A stretch of 64,000 bases of DNA from an uncultured cyanobacterium (GTDB lineage: Bacteria > Cyanobacteriota > Vampirovibrionia > Vampirovibrionales > JAGQHJ01), in NCBI GenBank assembly GCA_937922745.1, contig CALAJO010000035.1, positions 1 through 64,000 on the forward strand, read 5' to 3'. Positions 11,755-21,697 of this stretch are shown here, in pieces. The position numbers and the translations under genes are program-made. Position 1 is the first letter of the stretch. The number at the start of each line of letters is the position of its first letter. The notes below the pieces were generated by a model that worked only from the letters and a program-made list of their open reading frames with translations, was not told where the DNA came from and ran no database searches.

Positions 11755-12899
11755 ACCGGGTTGGCTTTTGCTGGCTTGCCCAAGCTAAATTGGATTTGCC
11801 CTGAAACTTGCTTTGCCAGGATTTCAGAGAACAGAATCGCGCCCTTGGGAGTCAGGTGGCGAACATCGGCGAAAAGGCCGTCTACCTGCTCCGGGCGATA
11901 GTCATCCAGGTCGATAAGGGGAACGTGATAACGCTGGCTAATTTGTCGAAGGCCTTTGTAGTAATCCTTGCTGAGCTTGGACTTGTTGAAACGGGCTAAA
12001 TACTCCGGGTGGTTCGGCCACCCAACCAGAACAACCGGAATATCCTGCTGTTTGCAATACACCAACATTGCTTCCAGCCGGTCAAAGTAAAGCTTATCCA
12101 TGGAGGCGAAGTAGAAACCTTCCGCCAGGCGGGCGTTTTCCTTAACCCCCTCTGGCGTGGCCATCATGGGGCTTGCAGGCTTGGGATGCCAACCATGGGC
12201 TCTAAAGGCACTGTTTTGGATAACCGGATCTTCCGGAGTGGCTTCGGTTGGGTTGTTATTAGCATGGGCGGCTCCAGAGAGTGACGCCGGTAAGGCTTTC
12301 TCAAACGTACTGGTTAGTTTTTTCTGCACGCTAATAGGCGAAACCAGGAGCCGGAAGCGATAAACCGCACTAAACGAAGAGTAGAAAAGCTCCTTCTTCA
12401 CGTTCATCGCAATTTCAGGGTTGGTAAAGATGAAGGGGATCAGCTGGGTGTCCATATCCAGAAGCGTCCGCATCTGCAATGCCGGCAGGTAATAATGCAG
12501 GCCGTTTTCTTCCATCAGGTTATCGGCGGCTTCCAGCATGACCATTTTAGGTTTACCGTAGTGCCGTATGTGATAATCCAACTGGGTCAACATCACATCG
12601 TAACGGCTGCCGGGGAGGCCCAGGTTAAACGATTGAACAGACTGGCCAGGCAGCGCGGACTCAAAGGCATGTGTGGCAAACCCATTATTGGTTTGGGAGG
12701 TTCCCAAAAAAAGAACGTCAAACTGCTTGGAGGGGCTTGCTTCAAGCAGTTCCAGCTTCTGCGGCAGCAGGTTGTCCGAACGCACATTGAGCTTGTCGCG
12801 CACTTTGGGCACCACTTGCACCCCGACGGTCAAAAACAGGTTAAAGGCCAGGAAGAAAACGAGGCCGAGGAGGATGGGTCTGAATAATCGGAATAGCAT
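11751..12899 (-). CDS. SGNH/AlgJ-like membrane-anchored protein, probable partner of the adjacent MBOAT
   Basis: N-terminal TM helix; FDVLFLGTSQTNNGF (SGNH block I-like) and C-terminal DVRHLTPKGAILFSEIL (DxxH-like); adjacent to MBOAT gene. Confidence 0.7.
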   Translation of the reverse strand: MLFRLFRPILLGLVFFLAFNLFLTVGVQVVPKVRDKLNVRSDNLLPQKLELLEASPSKQFDVLFLGTSQTNNGFATHAFESALPGQSVQSFNLGLPGSRYDVMLTQLDYHIRHYGKPKMVMLEAADNLMEENGLHYYLPALQMRTLLDMDTQLIPFIFTNPEIAMNVKKELFYSSFSAVYRFRLLVSPISVQKKLTSTFEKALPASLSGAAHANNNPTEATPEDPVIQNSAFRAHGWHPKPASPMMATPEGVKENARLAEGFYFASMDKLYFDRLEAMLVYCKQQDIPVVLVGWPNHPEYLARFNKSKLSKDYYKGLRQISQRYHVPLIDLDDYRPEQVDGLFADVRHLTPKGAILFSEILAKQVSGQIQFSLGKPAKANPV

Positions 12900-12909
12900 A
12901 ACGTTGCAC

Positions 12910-14343
12910 CTAGAATTGGAAGTAAATGAACTGTTGGGTTTGCGGGCTCATCGTCAGCCCGAAATAGATGAGCGCAAAGTACCCGACGGCAATGGCGCAA
13001 TCCTTCAGCAGTGGGCTGCTGATTTTATCCCGGTAGGTGCGGATGAGCCAATGCATCAGGAAGAACATAAGGATAATGAAGAGCGCGGATGTTAAATCGA
13101 GCGACTCCGTGCCGGACTCCACCGCGTTGACGATCTCATGGGCAACGGTGGCCATCTCCATCGGGTTGAGCATGGTGCCAATCATATGCAGGGCCTGCTC
13201 CAGTGTTTGTGCCCGGAAAAACACCCAACCGATGCAAACCAGGTGGAAGGTGAGCAGGACGGCAACCGGGCCGGGAATGAGGCGGTTGATTTTAAAATAC
13301 ATACAAAACTTGTGCAGCGATAGCAGAAGGCCCTGGTAAAGCCCCCAGATGACAAAGTTCCAACTGGCGCCATGCCATAGGCCGCCTAAGCCCATTGTGA
13401 TAAACAGGTTGAGATACGTGCGGAAGCGCGAGCATCGGGAGCCGCCCAGCGGGATATACAGGTAATCCCGGAGCCAGCGGGAAAGGGAGATGTGCCAACG
13501 TCGCCAGAAATCCGTAATGTTTTTGGCGAAGTAGGGGGCATTAAAGTTTTCCGGCAAGGTATACCCCATTAGCAGCGCAGAACCTTGCGCCATCAACGTA
13601 TATCCCAGGAAGTCGCAGAAAATTTGAATGGCAAAACCGTAAGTTGCCACCCAACTGCTGTTAAAGCCCTGCAAATCGGCATTACCGTAGATCATGTTGA
13701 CGTAAACCGCAATCACATCCGCAACGAACAATTTGATAAAAAGCCCGGTGCAGAATTTGTGAATGCCTTTAACCACGTTTTCCCACTTGAAAGCAGGATT
13801 ACTGTCGAACTGGTGCAGTAATTCGCTGGCGCGAACAATCGGGCCGGCAATCAGGTGGGGGAAGAAAGCAACATACGTTGAAAACCGCACAAAGGTGTCT
13901 GGCTTCTCAGTCCCCCGATAAATATCGACCAGGTAACTGATCAGGATGAAATTGGTAAACGAAATCGCCAAGGGGAGAAAGGTATGGGTCTCAAAGTGGT
14001 AGGCCGGGAGGTTCATTGCGGTCAACATAGCTTCAATGCTTTGCGCGAAGAAGTTCGCGTACTTGAAGTAGGCCAGCAGCATCAGTTCCGTTGTGATCCC
14101 GAAGATCAGCAGGTGTTTTTTATACTTGGGCCATTTGACCATGGCGACGCTGAGAAAGTAAAAATATGCGCTATCCCCAAAAATAACGGGGGCGTAAATA
14201 AGACCGAAAGGCGGGCTCCAGCTCATATAAAACACATAGCTGGCAACCAGCAGCAATGGCACCCTAAAGCGGTGAGGGAGGTTCCAATACAGAAGAACCG
14301 TGATTAAAAGGAAAAACACATAAAGCCAACTGCTAAAAACCAT
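12910..14343 (-). CDS. MBOAT family O-acyltransferase (AlgI-like)
   Basis: NFNAPYFAKNITDFWRRWHISLSRWLRDYLYIPLGGSR...GLWHGASWNFVIWG. Confidence 0.95.
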   Translation of the reverse strand: MVFSSWLYVFFLLITVLLYWNLPHRFRVPLLLVASYVFYMSWSPPFGLIYAPVIFGDSAYFYFLSVAMVKWPKYKKHLLIFGITTELMLLAYFKYANFFAQSIEAMLTAMNLPAYHFETHTFLPLAISFTNFILISYLVDIYRGTEKPDTFVRFSTYVAFFPHLIAGPIVRASELLHQFDSNPAFKWENVVKGIHKFCTGLFIKLFVADVIAVYVNMIYGNADLQGFNSSWVATYGFAIQIFCDFLGYTLMAQGSALLMGYTLPENFNAPYFAKNITDFWRRWHISLSRWLRDYLYIPLGGSRCSRFRTYLNLFITMGLGGLWHGASWNFVIWGLYQGLLLSLHKFCMYFKINRLIPGPVAVLLTFHLVCIGWVFFRAQTLEQALHMIGTMLNPMEMATVAHEIVNAVESGTESLDLTSALFIILMFFLMHWLIRTYRDKISSPLLKDCAIAVGYFALIYFGLTMSPQTQQFIYFQF

Positions 14344-14661
14344 TGGTCGTCATACTTCCATCTTCGTTAGGGGTGAGGCTGGGTACACTATATCCGAAAA
14401 GAGGGCGGGGATCATCAGTTTACTAATGTAATAGTAAATGAGGTTCCAAAATCTACTTTTTTAAAACCCTGCCAACGGGTTGGATTGTCCCAATGTTTTG
14501 CATGGGGAGGATAGTTTTACAATTAATGCCTTCGTGGCATACTATAAGGGCTGTTGCACGGGTTCAGCCGCTTTACAAACGGTTGTAACAACTCGGTGTC
14601 TCTGTTTAAACCATTCAGTTTTGTTATCAGCGCCAAAAATAGCGAAGGGAGAGTAACCAAC

Positions 14662-14871
14662 ATGGATCGATGCCCCGTATGTAGTGGCCGCCTTGTAATG
14701 AAGCCGGAAGGCAAGTTGTGCATGAAGTCCTCGTGCGAAGGCTCCAAACCCCGCGATCAGGAAGAAGGCGTGCTTTGTAAATGCGGCCAGCCGATGAATT
14801 ACAAAGGCATGGATTCCTGGGGACAGCCTAGCTATGCCTGTTCGGCTTGTGGGGCAACAACGAAACTATAA
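14662..14871 (+). CDS. Small zinc-ribbon-like protein (69 aa)
   Basis: CPVC...C..S.C and CKCGQP...YACSACG cysteine pairs. Confidence 0.65.
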   Translation: MDRCPVCSGRLVMKPEGKLCMKSSCEGSKPRDQEEGVLCKCGQPMNYKGMDSWGQPSYACSACGATTKL

Positions 14872-14884
14872 AACGGACTTGAAG

Positions 14885-16588
14885 TTAGGACGGCTGCATT
14901 TTTGCAGCAAAAGCAGGCGGCATGGGATAGAACGCCCTGTTAACGGGAACCGCCGGATTAAGCCAGGGCTGGCTTAATGGTTGCATTGGAATACGAAACA
15001 CCGGCTGCGGAGTTGGCTTTGCCTCCGGTGGTGGTTGTTGGCGCTTTTTTCGTTTTACTTGCCACTCGGTCCACTTAATGGCCAGGTAGGGTTCGGCGAT
15101 GCCTGTGAGGAAGAGCGATAAGGCCAGGCTTCCCGCGCTGATGAGGATAAATTTGCCAAGGGTGCCCGCATAAGTGGAAAGCGGTTTGGGCAGCAGTTTC
15201 TCAATTTCAATACGGCGCTTCAGGATGCTGCCGCCATTGCCGCTGGGCTTCATCATATTTTTATCTACCAAGCCGGCAATAAAGCGTTTGGCCAACGGGG
15301 TCATCAGGATCCACAGGCCCCAGCCCAGGAAGGAGTCCACCATGCGCTCGCGATACTCAATCTCGCTGCGGGCCGCAGTAAGCCGGGAGAAGATGAGAAA
15401 CGCAAAACACGACGCCATCTGTTGCGGCGTCGTGAATGGTAGGCCTTTTCCAAACTGCATCATAGAGCCCAGGCGTTTGAGGAAGTTTTTGGAGAAAGGA
15501 TTGTTCAACGCGTTGCGCCAATCCCCAAGCGAGAGCTTCACCGCATCGAATATGCCGAATGCAAACGGCAAGGGAATCAGCGCGCCCAGCAGGGGGCCGA
15601 TCTTCCCTTCCTTCAACGATTGCGTGAGATAAGGGAAAAATTTCTCGGCGGCGTTTTTAGGCTTGGTTTCCGCTTCCTGCTTTTCCCTTAATCCCATTTC
15701 GCCGGGATACATGGTTGTCCCATCCAATTTTCGGGTAATAAAGGTGTTGATATAGGGGACGGCCAGTGTCGCCGCCATGGCAAACCCTAAGCCAATCGGC
15801 AGACGCCATTTGTTGACCTTCAAGGTTTCCGTAATGCTGTTGATGGCGCGTGTATTCCAGTTGCCGGCCTTGCCGGAACGCTTGCGCATAAACTGCACAA
15901 ACCTGGTGGTATCGTCCAGCAGGTCATCCAATTGCACCGTGTGTTTCAACTGCTTGAACGAAACCACTTTGTCCAGTGTTTGCCGGTTGGGATTCAATAG
16001 TTTGGCAATCTGTACGGCGGCATCCCCATTGCTCAGAGCGTTTTTGGCCTTCGGCGCCTGGTTCGCCAATCGGGTCATAATCTGGGCGATGGCCGGGCTG
16101 TGCTTCCTGGAAACGGTGTTGCTCAGGTTATTGATAAATGCGGCTTCATCCGGGCTTTGTTTCGCAACGGCCTTAAAAAATTCCATGGTTTCGTTACTGG
16201 TAAAGTGGTTGGCAAAGTTGGGCTTGCGGAACCGACTGAGTAGCGACGCCAGGCCGAAGGCCACTAATCCGCCGGACACATTATCCGTGAGGATCGACAT
16301 CACTTCCCGAAATAAGCGCTCGCGGGCGGCGGACCAGTTGAGTTGTTTCTCCTGCACGCGGTCTTCCGGCTTGATGAAATATTGCCGGAACAGATCCATG
16401 CCAGTTCGTAGCAGCCCAAAGCCGCCCAAGTCCTCCAGAAACATCTCGCGCACCCTGTCCGCCTGGATCCATGATAATTTGCTGTCGATAGCGCCAATAG
16501 CAGCGGGTGACATAAAGCCTTTGAACCGGGCAGCCTGCTGCACCGGCCTGTTGGGGATATTTTGTTGTACCGGGTTGAGGGTCGTCAT
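14885..16588 (-). CDS. Large multi-TM orphan protein with N-terminal RFKGF leader
   Basis: 567-aa ORF, several hydrophobic segments, starts MTTLNPVQQNIPNRPVQQAARFKGFMSP; no domain recognised. Confidence 0.85.
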   Translation of the reverse strand: MTTLNPVQQNIPNRPVQQAARFKGFMSPAAIGAIDSKLSWIQADRVREMFLEDLGGFGLLRTGMDLFRQYFIKPEDRVQEKQLNWSAARERLFREVMSILTDNVSGGLVAFGLASLLSRFRKPNFANHFTSNETMEFFKAVAKQSPDEAAFINNLSNTVSRKHSPAIAQIMTRLANQAPKAKNALSNGDAAVQIAKLLNPNRQTLDKVVSFKQLKHTVQLDDLLDDTTRFVQFMRKRSGKAGNWNTRAINSITETLKVNKWRLPIGLGFAMAATLAVPYINTFITRKLDGTTMYPGEMGLREKQEAETKPKNAAEKFFPYLTQSLKEGKIGPLLGALIPLPFAFGIFDAVKLSLGDWRNALNNPFSKNFLKRLGSMMQFGKGLPFTTPQQMASCFAFLIFSRLTAARSEIEYRERMVDSFLGWGLWILMTPLAKRFIAGLVDKNMMKPSGNGGSILKRRIEIEKLLPKPLSTYAGTLGKFILISAGSLALSLFLTGIAEPYLAIKWTEWQVKRKKRQQPPPEAKPTPQPVFRIPMQPLSQPWLNPAVPVNRAFYPMPPAFAAKMQPS

Positions 16589-16609
16589 TTTTCTCGCATC
16601 CTGTAAATT

Positions 16610-16666
16610 TACCCAATCAGAAAAGCCACCGTTTGATTCGGGAGAATGACGGTGGCTTCTGATTGG
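16610..16666 (-). promoter_or_regulatory. Long inverted repeat in the 5' region of the 567-aa gene
   Basis: ccaatcag-aa-aagccaccgt ... acggtggcttctgattgg, ~18-bp arms, about 20 nt upstream of the start codon. Confidence 0.6.
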
Positions 16667-17043
16667 TCTTTACAGATTTTTTTAAAAAAGCAGCAACGGG
16701 CCCGTCATCTCCAACAAATGGTTGTGGTGATGATGGTGCAGATGATTCAGGTTGTTGCGTCTGTTTTTCATACTGTTATTAAACCGGCTCAAACAAAAAG
16801 TTGCTACTTCAAGGCAACATTTCTTCATATATTAAAACCCAAACACCAGTACTTGAAGGACGGTCATTGCTTGAGGGCAACCCATTTCCTTCTGTGCATA
16901 TTGGAATACGAGCCATATATTTTCAATTACGAATACCGAATAGGTATATTATCCTTTTGAGCAATGATCTCTGCGGGGGCTCCAAGTAGAATGCTCTCAA
17001 ATTCTCGTTGTCGTGATTCTCTACAAATGGATAGGAGCAACCA

Positions 17044-17223
17044 ATGTCAAAATGGGATGTTAAGGAATTGGCCGTGGAGGATAAACGGTCGAGCCTGAAG
17101 AAGCAAAAGACGACAAAAAAACTGCACCGTGAAAGACAGAATTTAAGGTTGATTTCCCAGGCGTATGGGCAGCCCTTGGGCCCGCTGATAGAAGATACCC
17201 AGCTGGAGGAGCTGCTGATTTAA
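17044..17223 (+). CDS. Small basic hypothetical protein (59 aa)
   Basis: ATG at 17044, preceded by ggataggagcaacc (SD aggag); MSKWDVKELAVEDKRSSLKKQKTTKKL...; terminator downstream; not in the ORF track (<60 aa). Confidence 0.65.
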   Translation: MSKWDVKELAVEDKRSSLKKQKTTKKLHRERQNLRLISQAYGQPLGPLIEDTQLEELLI

Positions 17224-17269
17224 AATATCGGATTTATTTCACAAATCACACTCTCAATCGTACATCAGC

Positions 17270-17308
17270 TAAAAGAGGCTTACCTGCGTAAGCCTCTTTT
17301 CTTTTAAT
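17270..17308. terminator. Bidirectional terminator between convergent genes
   Basis: aaaagaggcttac-ctgc-gtaagcctctttt, A-run one side and T-run the other. Confidence 0.9.
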
Positions 17309-17323
17309 TGTTGTGGTGTGGCT

Positions 17324-17869
17324 TTATAATCTCGTCCAAGCGCGAACATACGGCGGATCCCAGCCGCTGGTGCCATCAAAGGCGTCACGTGTCGCAATCC
17401 GTCTTGTCCGGTAATCCAGCCGAAGGTCAACGCCTGGCAAGTCATAAGGAGCGGGATTGGCAGCATCCGGGTCGTAATGAAACGTTGCGATGGAAGAAGC
17501 CATATTCCAACCGCCAATCCGGATGACGCCACCATCCGGCAAGCGGTAACAGGGATTGGCATTGCTACACGGAAGACTGTTACTGCTGACCAATTTACCA
17601 CTGGTTACTTTGGCAGTGTATCTCATCTCATTCGCAATTTGCTCAGGAACGGTTGAAGTGGATAAATCGGTGGATTTGCGATCCCGCTTTTCCGTTGCAA
17701 CCAAAAGCTCTGCGGTTACATTTTTACATTTAAACAGGGCGTTATTACTGGCAGTGCTATAAATTACTCCCGGAATGGTCAGGACCGCGAGGACGCCGAG
17801 AAGTGAAAGGGCAAAAAGCACTTCCACCAAACTGAAACCTTGGGACGATGATCGGGGGCAAGCGGACAT
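17324..17869 (-). CDS. Type IV pilin/pseudopilin-like protein
   Basis: Prepilin motif GFSLVEVLFALSLLGVLAVLTIPGV. Confidence 0.9.
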   Translation of the reverse strand: MSACPRSSSQGFSLVEVLFALSLLGVLAVLTIPGVIYSTASNNALFKCKNVTAELLVATEKRDRKSTDLSTSTVPEQIANEMRYTAKVTSGKLVSSNSLPCSNANPCYRLPDGGVIRIGGWNMASSIATFHYDPDAANPAPYDLPGVDLRLDYRTRRIATRDAFDGTSGWDPPYVRAWTRL

Positions 17870-18150
17870 ATCGACACTCCTTGACGCGTGCTATGGTTTC
17901 GGCCAAAGCCGTGAAAACTTAAAGTTTCGCTGGCTTTCGTTCGCCCTCGTGGATTTATCGATGGGTCAGTCAGTGCTGCAATATTCGGGATGGAATCCTC
18001 CAATAGCCCCGTCGCACAAAGCTAAAGAAATTCTTAAATCACTTGTTATAGCCGTAACATTCAGTTAACATCCGTCATCGGTTCAAAAAAAAGCGCTTTT
18101 ATATATATACAAAACATCACTTTCTTCTCCTAACTCTCAATTCCTATCAA

Positions 18151-18181
18151 CTCTCTACCACGATGTAGAGGGTTTTTTTTT
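18151..18181 (+). terminator. Orphan + strand intrinsic terminator
   Basis: ctctctac-cacgat-gtagaggg followed by tttttttt; no + strand CDS upstream. Confidence 0.7.
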
Positions 18182-18261
18182 GCTATATCTTACTTTTCCA
18201 TTTAAAAAACCTTGGACGTAACGTCGACAGAGAGGTTTAGGTCAGACAACGATAATGCCAG

Positions 18262-20634
18262 CTAAGATTGTTCAGGCGTTTCCTGTTCCGGTTTGGGCTC
18301 GTCTTTTGCGTCGTTCTCTTTGTCTTTCTTTGGCTTGTACTTGGGCGCAACCACTTCCGGCGGAGGAAAGTGCCTGTCCGGTTCGTAACCAGGCTGAAAC
18401 AGGTTAAGCGTATTAAAGTCCATTACTATCTGCGAGGATTCCGGGTTAATCATAATACCGAAGAATGTCCGCTTTTGAATTAAATCAAACGCCAGGGAGA
18501 ATTTAACGTTCTTGGAGCCGGTGGACAGGAAAACCCGGTTGTCTACCAACAGGTCATTCCGCGCGTTATCCCGGTTGAGGTTAAACCCGAGGAACGTTCC
18601 CAGCGTCAAGTACTTGCCCAGGTCAATGGAGTTGACGGTTTGAACGTAATTCCGGCCGCGGAAATAGGTATCGAAGACGAAGGGGCTCTCCCCAAACACA
18701 GTCCCGTACAAGTAACGCGTTTGTGAATAAAACGGTCCTGCCAGCAAGGTTAAGTAGGGCCCTCCCTGGGCGATGCCGTAGAAATCGCCGGTGCCGTAGC
18801 CGGAAAGCCGGGTTTGGGCAATGGCCCCAACCGCCCCGAAATTCCCCAGGTAAAACAGGGGCTGGGGCGTAATGGCCTGCGCCTGGAATTGCACGCGTGC
18901 GGTTGTAACCGGGGTTAAAACGTTAGGAGCAACAAAATACCGGCTTTCCCGCGTGGGGAAAAACTCATCCCGTGCAATCCCTGCCGTGGTGTAGGTTCTC
19001 ACCAGCAATTTATCGTTAAACCGCTTGCTATCCAAATGGACATACTCGGCAATAATGTTGGGACGCTCGATGTTAAAAAAGCCGTTGTTGTAAAACTGGT
19101 TGTACCCTAACCGGATGCGGTTCTCACTTTGCCCGTTAATCCGATGCTCCATCAGGAAGATAGGCTCACGGACGGTCGAATTATAGCCAAACTCGGTCCG
19201 GTTATTCGCGGAGCGATAATTGGCGATTAAACCCATGCCGGGTTTGGGCGTAATATCCGGGTTTAGCCGAGAGCTTGAAACCCGGAGCCTTCTTCCACCA
19301 CCATATGAGACAATGGGGGAAAGTTTCAGCCAGCCGTTATGAACCCTGAAATCAAAGCCAGGGCCTGCGTATACACCGCCGTAATCCAGGTTATACCCGA
19401 TACGTGGCCCCAGATAACTCATAAACCCGTCGGTTTCACTATAACCAAAGTCCAATCGAGGGGCGTAAAAAACAGGAACATCGTTATAGCGGAAGGTGGT
19501 GCCCTCCAGCTTGATTTCATCAAACCCGTCCAAGGCGCGGTAAATGTTTATTTCGTTGGAGTGCGTGTGATAAAGGTCATTGTCCGGATCAAAGTCAATT
19601 GCAGCAACATCCTTGGGGCTAATGGGCTTGTCCACAATTTGCGCTTCAGGGCTTGTCAGCTCCTCATCCTCAAACATGTTGTAGCCCATGGCGTCCAGTA
19701 GGGTAGGGTCGATAAAAGCCAGGCGGCCGATTGCCCCGGTGGTAAAACGTCGCTGGAAGTTTGCGGAATAGGTTGCATAAACCGCGCCGTTTCCAAGCCG
19801 CACGCCCCGGCGCTGGAACCGCCGGCTGTATCGTTTCAAGGCGTTTTCATCCACCAGTAAGCGCCCATCTTCCAGGATCATATATTGATCCGTGCGCACG
19901 CCGTATTCGGACTGGATTTTAAAGTTTTCCGACATAGTGCGCGGCTTGGTAAAGTAGGAGATTTCCTTGTTAAAGTCGTAGCGGGCTTTTTTGCTGCCAA
20001 TGACATTGCCGTCCCGGATGATGAAGACGTTCCCGGTGGCAACCATATCATCGGCCTTTTCGTTAAACACGACCTTGTCGGCAAGCAGCTCGGTATTCTT
20101 CTCGGGGATAATAATGTAGACTTCGCCCGTGGCCGTATAGATACCGCTTCCCGGATCATAGCTCAGGGACTCGCTGTTGATATGGATATTCACGGTTTCA
20201 CCGGAATCCGGGTCGGTAGACTGCACCTGCAACTTTCCTGCGGGCTCGGGCGCCGTGGTTTCAGTCAACGTTTCCGAAGAAGTCATCGCCGGGGTCGAAG
20301 GCGTTTCCACCTGCGAAGATGGTGCAGAAGCATCCGCAGGCGGCGTTTGATACTGGACTGCGTTTTGGGAGGCTTCCGGCGGCTCAACCGCTTGCGCAAC
20401 AAACTCGGTTGGCGTTGGGGGTAGCGGCGCTGCATTCGATATTTTTTGAGAAGGCGCTTTGGGTAAGGGGGCCGGTGAGGCGAAGGCAATTGTTTCAGTC
20501 GCTAGGGGCATCGCGGGAAGGGGAGGGCCGGCGTTTTCAGCATAAACCCCTGTCCCGGCCTGCAAGGAAGCAATCAGGATCGTCAAACAAAAAGCAGGCG
20601 GGATACTGCGAGCGGGGAACAGGGAAAATTTCAT
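18262..20634 (-). CDS. LptD/OstA-like outer membrane LPS-assembly protein
   Basis: Signal peptide, Pro-rich linker, OstA-like repeat region (INSESLSYDPGSGIYTATGEVYIIIPEKNTELLADKVVFNEKADDMVATGNV) and long beta-rich C-terminus. Confidence 0.8.
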   Translation of the reverse strand: MKFSLFPARSIPPAFCLTILIASLQAGTGVYAENAGPPLPAMPLATETIAFASPAPLPKAPSQKISNAAPLPPTPTEFVAQAVEPPEASQNAVQYQTPPADASAPSSQVETPSTPAMTSSETLTETTAPEPAGKLQVQSTDPDSGETVNIHINSESLSYDPGSGIYTATGEVYIIIPEKNTELLADKVVFNEKADDMVATGNVFIIRDGNVIGSKKARYDFNKEISYFTKPRTMSENFKIQSEYGVRTDQYMILEDGRLLVDENALKRYSRRFQRRGVRLGNGAVYATYSANFQRRFTTGAIGRLAFIDPTLLDAMGYNMFEDEELTSPEAQIVDKPISPKDVAAIDFDPDNDLYHTHSNEINIYRALDGFDEIKLEGTTFRYNDVPVFYAPRLDFGYSETDGFMSYLGPRIGYNLDYGGVYAGPGFDFRVHNGWLKLSPIVSYGGGRRLRVSSSRLNPDITPKPGMGLIANYRSANNRTEFGYNSTVREPIFLMEHRINGQSENRIRLGYNQFYNNGFFNIERPNIIAEYVHLDSKRFNDKLLVRTYTTAGIARDEFFPTRESRYFVAPNVLTPVTTARVQFQAQAITPQPLFYLGNFGAVGAIAQTRLSGYGTGDFYGIAQGGPYLTLLAGPFYSQTRYLYGTVFGESPFVFDTYFRGRNYVQTVNSIDLGKYLTLGTFLGFNLNRDNARNDLLVDNRVFLSTGSKNVKFSLAFDLIQKRTFFGIMINPESSQIVMDFNTLNLFQPGYEPDRHFPPPEVVAPKYKPKKDKENDAKDEPKPEQETPEQS

Positions 20635-20887
20635 TCAGCCTCTTCTTCTACCTGTAGGCGTTTTCACCAGGGGAACGATATACCAAGCTAGGGATATTTT
20701 ACCAAGAGCTTCCGAATCAAGCCAGAGAATTTAAAGATAACGTTGGAAACAAACTTTACGGATTAAAGTATTCGCACTGTTTTCAAATTCTATCCAGGTA
20801 CTCTGTCCTGTAAGGCTCATAGGATTTTATAGGCAATTGTCATACAATAAACCCATCTGCTTTTTGTTGTTGGGAAAAGAGAGGCCC

Positions 20888-21697
20888 ATGACCGAAACAC
20901 AGGTGCAATCAGGCACGGCATCGCTTTTTAGCTTAAAAGACAAGGTGGCCTTGATTTCTGGCGCAACCGGCAAGCTGGGTACGCAAATGAGTATTGCCCT
21001 GGCGGAAATGGGCGCCCGTGTTGTCGCGGTTGCCCGCAACCCGGAACCATTGACGCACCTGCAGCTGGAGATTAACCGCAAGACTGACGGGGAGTGTATG
21101 GCAATGCATGCCGATATGCAGGATGCGCAATCCATCCAGGCAATTGTTGATCAGGCGATCAGTCATTTTGGCCGGTTGGATATCCTGGTGAATAATGTTA
21201 CCGGCAATACGGCCAAACGGGTGGAGCAACTCACCCAGGGCGAATGGTCCGCAACGCTGGATCAGATTGTGACGGGGATGTTCCTGTGTTGCCAGGCTGC
21301 GGGCCAGCACATGGTGAAACAGGGCAATGGCAGCATCATCAATATTGCATCCATTTATGGGCTTGTCGCGCCGGATCAGAACATTTATGGGGACTCCGGC
21401 TTTAACAGTTCCGTGGTGTATGGCACCGGTAAGGCCGCCGTCCTACAGATGACAAAGTACCTTGCATCCTACTGGGGGCACCAGGGTATTCGTGTCAATG
21501 CGATTACCCCCGGCGGGGTGTTGGATGAATCGAACAACCATCCGGTGTTTCGGGAGAACTACCATCGCCGTACCCCCCTGGGGCGGATGATGAACCGGGA
21601 GGAAATACGGGGCCCGTTAGTTTTCCTGGCTTCCGACGCATCAAGCTACGTAACCGGGCATAACCTGGTGGTGGATGGAGGTTTTACCATCATCTGA
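20888..21697 (+). CDS. SDR family oxidoreductase
   Basis: ALISGATGKLGTQMSIALAEMGARVV; YGTGKAAVLQ; C-terminal DGGFTI. Confidence 0.95.
   Translation: MTETQVQSGTASLFSLKDKVALISGATGKLGTQMSIALAEMGARVVAVARNPEPLTHLQLEINRKTDGECMAMHADMQDAQSIQAIVDQAISHFGRLDILVNNVTGNTAKRVEQLTQGEWSATLDQIVTGMFLCCQAAGQHMVKQGNGSIINIASIYGLVAPDQNIYGDSGFNSSVVYGTGKAAVLQMTKYLASYWGHQGIRVNAITPGGVLDESNNHPVFRENYHRRTPLGRMMNREEIRGPLVFLASDASSYVTGHNLVVDGGFTII

Noticed and set aside
15777-16649. 290-aa + ORF opposite the 567-aa orphan
   Set aside because: Antisense shadow; the minus-strand ORF has the SD, leader and TM pattern.
16646-16960. 104-aa + ORF after the inverted repeat
   Set aside because: Starts inside the hairpin; composition and context suggest an intergenic chance ORF.
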